64,000 nucleotides of DNA from contig NZ_CANMIJ010000001.1 of the NCBI RefSeq assembly GCF_947497915.1, positions 1,671,611 through 1,735,610 of the forward strand, written 5' to 3'. Under the pieces are notes generated by a model. It was given only the letters and a program-made list of their open reading frames with translations. It was not told the origin of the DNA and did not search any database. The position numbers were made by a program, and so were the translations under genes. How positions within the stretch are numbered: the first letter of the stretch is position 1; each line of letters opens with the position of its first letter. Source of the stretch: an uncultured Erythrobacter sp. (GTDB lineage: Bacteria > Pseudomonadota > Alphaproteobacteria > Sphingomonadales > Sphingomonadaceae). Positions 62,728 through 64,000 of this stretch are shown here, one piece after another.

Positions 62728-63504
62728 TCAACCCATAAAATTAGGCTGCCCGTTACTCGCGCTCACCCCGCCATCGACAGGCAGGTTCACACCCGTGATA
62801 AAGCTTGCATCGTCGCTGGCGAGGAAAGCGGCGGCGGCGGCGATATCTTCTGGCTCACCCACGCGCTTTATTGCCATGCGGTTCATTACCATCTTCATCG
62901 CGCCTTCATTGCCGAGAATACCCTCGACCATGTCCGAGCGGGTTACCGACGGGTTGATCGTGTTCACTCGCACACCCATCGCCCCGAGCTGCAACGCAAG
63001 GCCGCGGGTCAGGTTCGTCACCGCCCCTTTGGATGCGTTATAAACCGGCAGCATGGAATCGCCGCCGATGCCGGACACGCTTGAGATGTTGATGATCGAA
63101 CCCTTCGTCTTGATCAGCTCAGGAATGGCCGCGCGCGAAAGGTAGAGAACGCCTTTCACATTGATATCGATGACACGGTCAATCGCCTCATCGCTGGTCT
63201 TGTGGAGCAAACCCTGATCTGCGACGCCGGCATTGTTCACCAGCGTATCGAGCCCGCCGAATTTCTCGACTGCCGCCGCGACTATCTCGTTTGCAAATTC
63301 AGATTTGCTGACATCGCCCGGCACGGCAAGAGTGCGAGCCGGATCAAGCGTTTCGGCGACCTTTGCGCATTTTTCGGCATTGCGGGCATTGATGATGACA
63401 TTGCCGCCTTCATCGTGAAACCGCCGTGCGATCCCCTCCCCGATCCCTGCCGATGATCCTGTGACGATAATGGTTTTGCCTGCAAAGCGTGCTGATTGGG
63501 TCAT
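62728..63504 (-). CDS. SDR family oxidoreductase
   Basis: A 258-aa classical short-chain dehydrogenase with the TIIVTGSSAGIGEGIARRF cofactor motif, the NARNAEK region after strand 2 (more consistent with NADP), NNAGVAD, the catalytic Ser in INISSVSGIG, and PVYNASKGAV for Tyr/Lys. It ends FITGVNLPVDGGVSAS. The substrate is unknown. It has no adjacent partner on the same strand except the patatin-like gene 100 bp downstream, which differs in composition and is probably separate. Confidence 0.88.
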   Translation of the reverse strand: MTQSARFAGKTIIVTGSSAGIGEGIARRFHDEGGNVIINARNAEKCAKVAETLDPARTLAVPGDVSKSEFANEIVAAAVEKFGGLDTLVNNAGVADQGLLHKTSDEAIDRVIDINVKGVLYLSRAAIPELIKTKGSIINISSVSGIGGDSMLPVYNASKGAVTNLTRGLALQLGAMGVRVNTINPSVTRSDMVEGILGNEGAMKMVMNRMAIKRVGEPEDIAAAAAFLASDDASFITGVNLPVDGGVSASNGQPNFMG

Positions 63505-63650
63505 AGTGTTCGGCCTCTTTAAGTCGGTTAGGTAGATCGGTTTTCATTCCACCAACGGGGCGGACGTCATTTCGTGCCCGAAACTCGATTGGCCGAATTG
63601 CCGTCCAGCGGTGGCCAAGGACGGCAGGGTTTGTTACCCGCTCGCCCCAT

Positions 63651-64000
63651 ATGGAAACTGCAACACTCGTCAGCCTCGCCCTGTATTTCATCCTGATGAT
63701 CGCCATCGGGCTGTATGCCTGGCGCAAATCCACTGCCGATAGCGAAGGCTATTTGCTCGCCGGTCGCAATTTGCCGCCATCGGTCGCCGCGCTTAGCGCG
63801 GGAGCTTCGGATATGTCGGGCTGGCTGCTGCTTGGCCTGCCCGGTGCGCTTTACGCTGCGGGTCTGGTCGAGGCGTGGATTGGCATCGGGCTGTTTGCGG
63901 GCGCGGTTGCCAATTGGTTCATCGTCGCACCGCGCCTTCGGGAGCAAACCGAAAGCTACGGCAATGCGCTAACCATCCCGCAATTTCTCGCCAACCGTTT
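63651..64000 (+). CDS. putP: Sodium/proline symporter (N-terminal part; cut by window edge)
   Basis: About 116 residues are visible before the right edge. The sequence METATLVSLALYFILMIAIGLYAWRKS, SEGYLLAGRNLPPSVAALSAGASDMSGWLLLGLPGALYAAGL, IVAPRLREQTESYGNALTIPQFLANRF matches the PutP branch of the sodium:solute symporter family, including the helix 2 S.GASDMSGW sodium/proline region. The call of proline as substrate rests on this N-terminal match only. Confidence 0.85.
   Translation, partial: METATLVSLALYFILMIAIGLYAWRKSTADSEGYLLAGRNLPPSVAALSAGASDMSGWLLLGLPGALYAAGLVEAWIGIGLFAGAVANWFIVAPRLREQTESYGNALTIPQFLANR

Overview
This window looks like chromosomal DNA of an alphaproteobacterium, most likely a sphingomonad close to the Erythrobacteraceae. 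The evidence is a stand-alone atpHAGDC operon without the F0 genes, a permuted two-piece tmRNA, DUF2794 and DUF1153/SciP-type proteins, an lptD-surA-pdxA-rsmA operon, a TonB-dependent receptor, and a GC-rich, densely packed layout. The assignment rests on gene content only. No tRNA, rRNA, insertion sequence, prophage or CRISPR array was seen.

Layout. 1-5.0 kb: a PEP mutase/isocitrate lyase-like gene cut by the left edge, Ada, a secreted orphan, a membrane-anchored trypsin-like protease, DUF1304 and a TauD-type dioxygenase with a TetR-like operator. 5.2-10 kb: atpHAGDC. 10-16.5 kb: a small hypothetical, a secreted S9 peptidase, a SciP-like protein, a SOUL protein, HNH, glmU and gph. 16.6-19.6 kb: an SDR behind a palindromic operator and two membrane proteins. 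19.6-26.6 kb: DUF2794, cysE, hdaA and a DUF2066-like gene, divergent from purM, a purN-YjbR fusion and a sulfotransferase, then ndk. 26.7-29.4 kb: a lipoprotein, holC, a 49-aa DUF2256 gene and pepA. 29.6-35.3 kb: lptD-surA-pdxA-rsmA (outer-membrane biogenesis, PLP synthesis, 16S rRNA methylation). 35.3-43.2 kb: an unusual Nramp-like transporter, malate synthase G, and an arginine succinyltransferase (AST) catabolic cluster of an M20 hydrolase, astA and astB, interrupted by a reverse-strand methyltransferase.

43.3-50.3 kb holds the least ordinary material: a two-piece tmRNA, a run of seven hairpins, mscL, a LemA-TPM-TPM-Nudix-SDR series, and a reverse-strand operon of three tiny paralogous one-helix membrane proteins followed by a 70-aa PspC protein. 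Upstream of that operon is a GG-N10-GC site matching the sigma-54 consensus. PspC and sigma-54 both belong to the phage-shock/envelope-stress response, so I read this locus as a possible undescribed sphingomonad envelope-stress module. The microproteins are below the usual gene-calling size.

50.3-64 kb: recF, a TesA-like esterase divergent from an ABC lipoprotein-type exporter pair (ybbA/ybbP), DUF805, a TonB-dependent receptor, typA, an AT-richer patatin-like lipoprotein, an SDR, and a sodium/proline symporter cut by the right edge.
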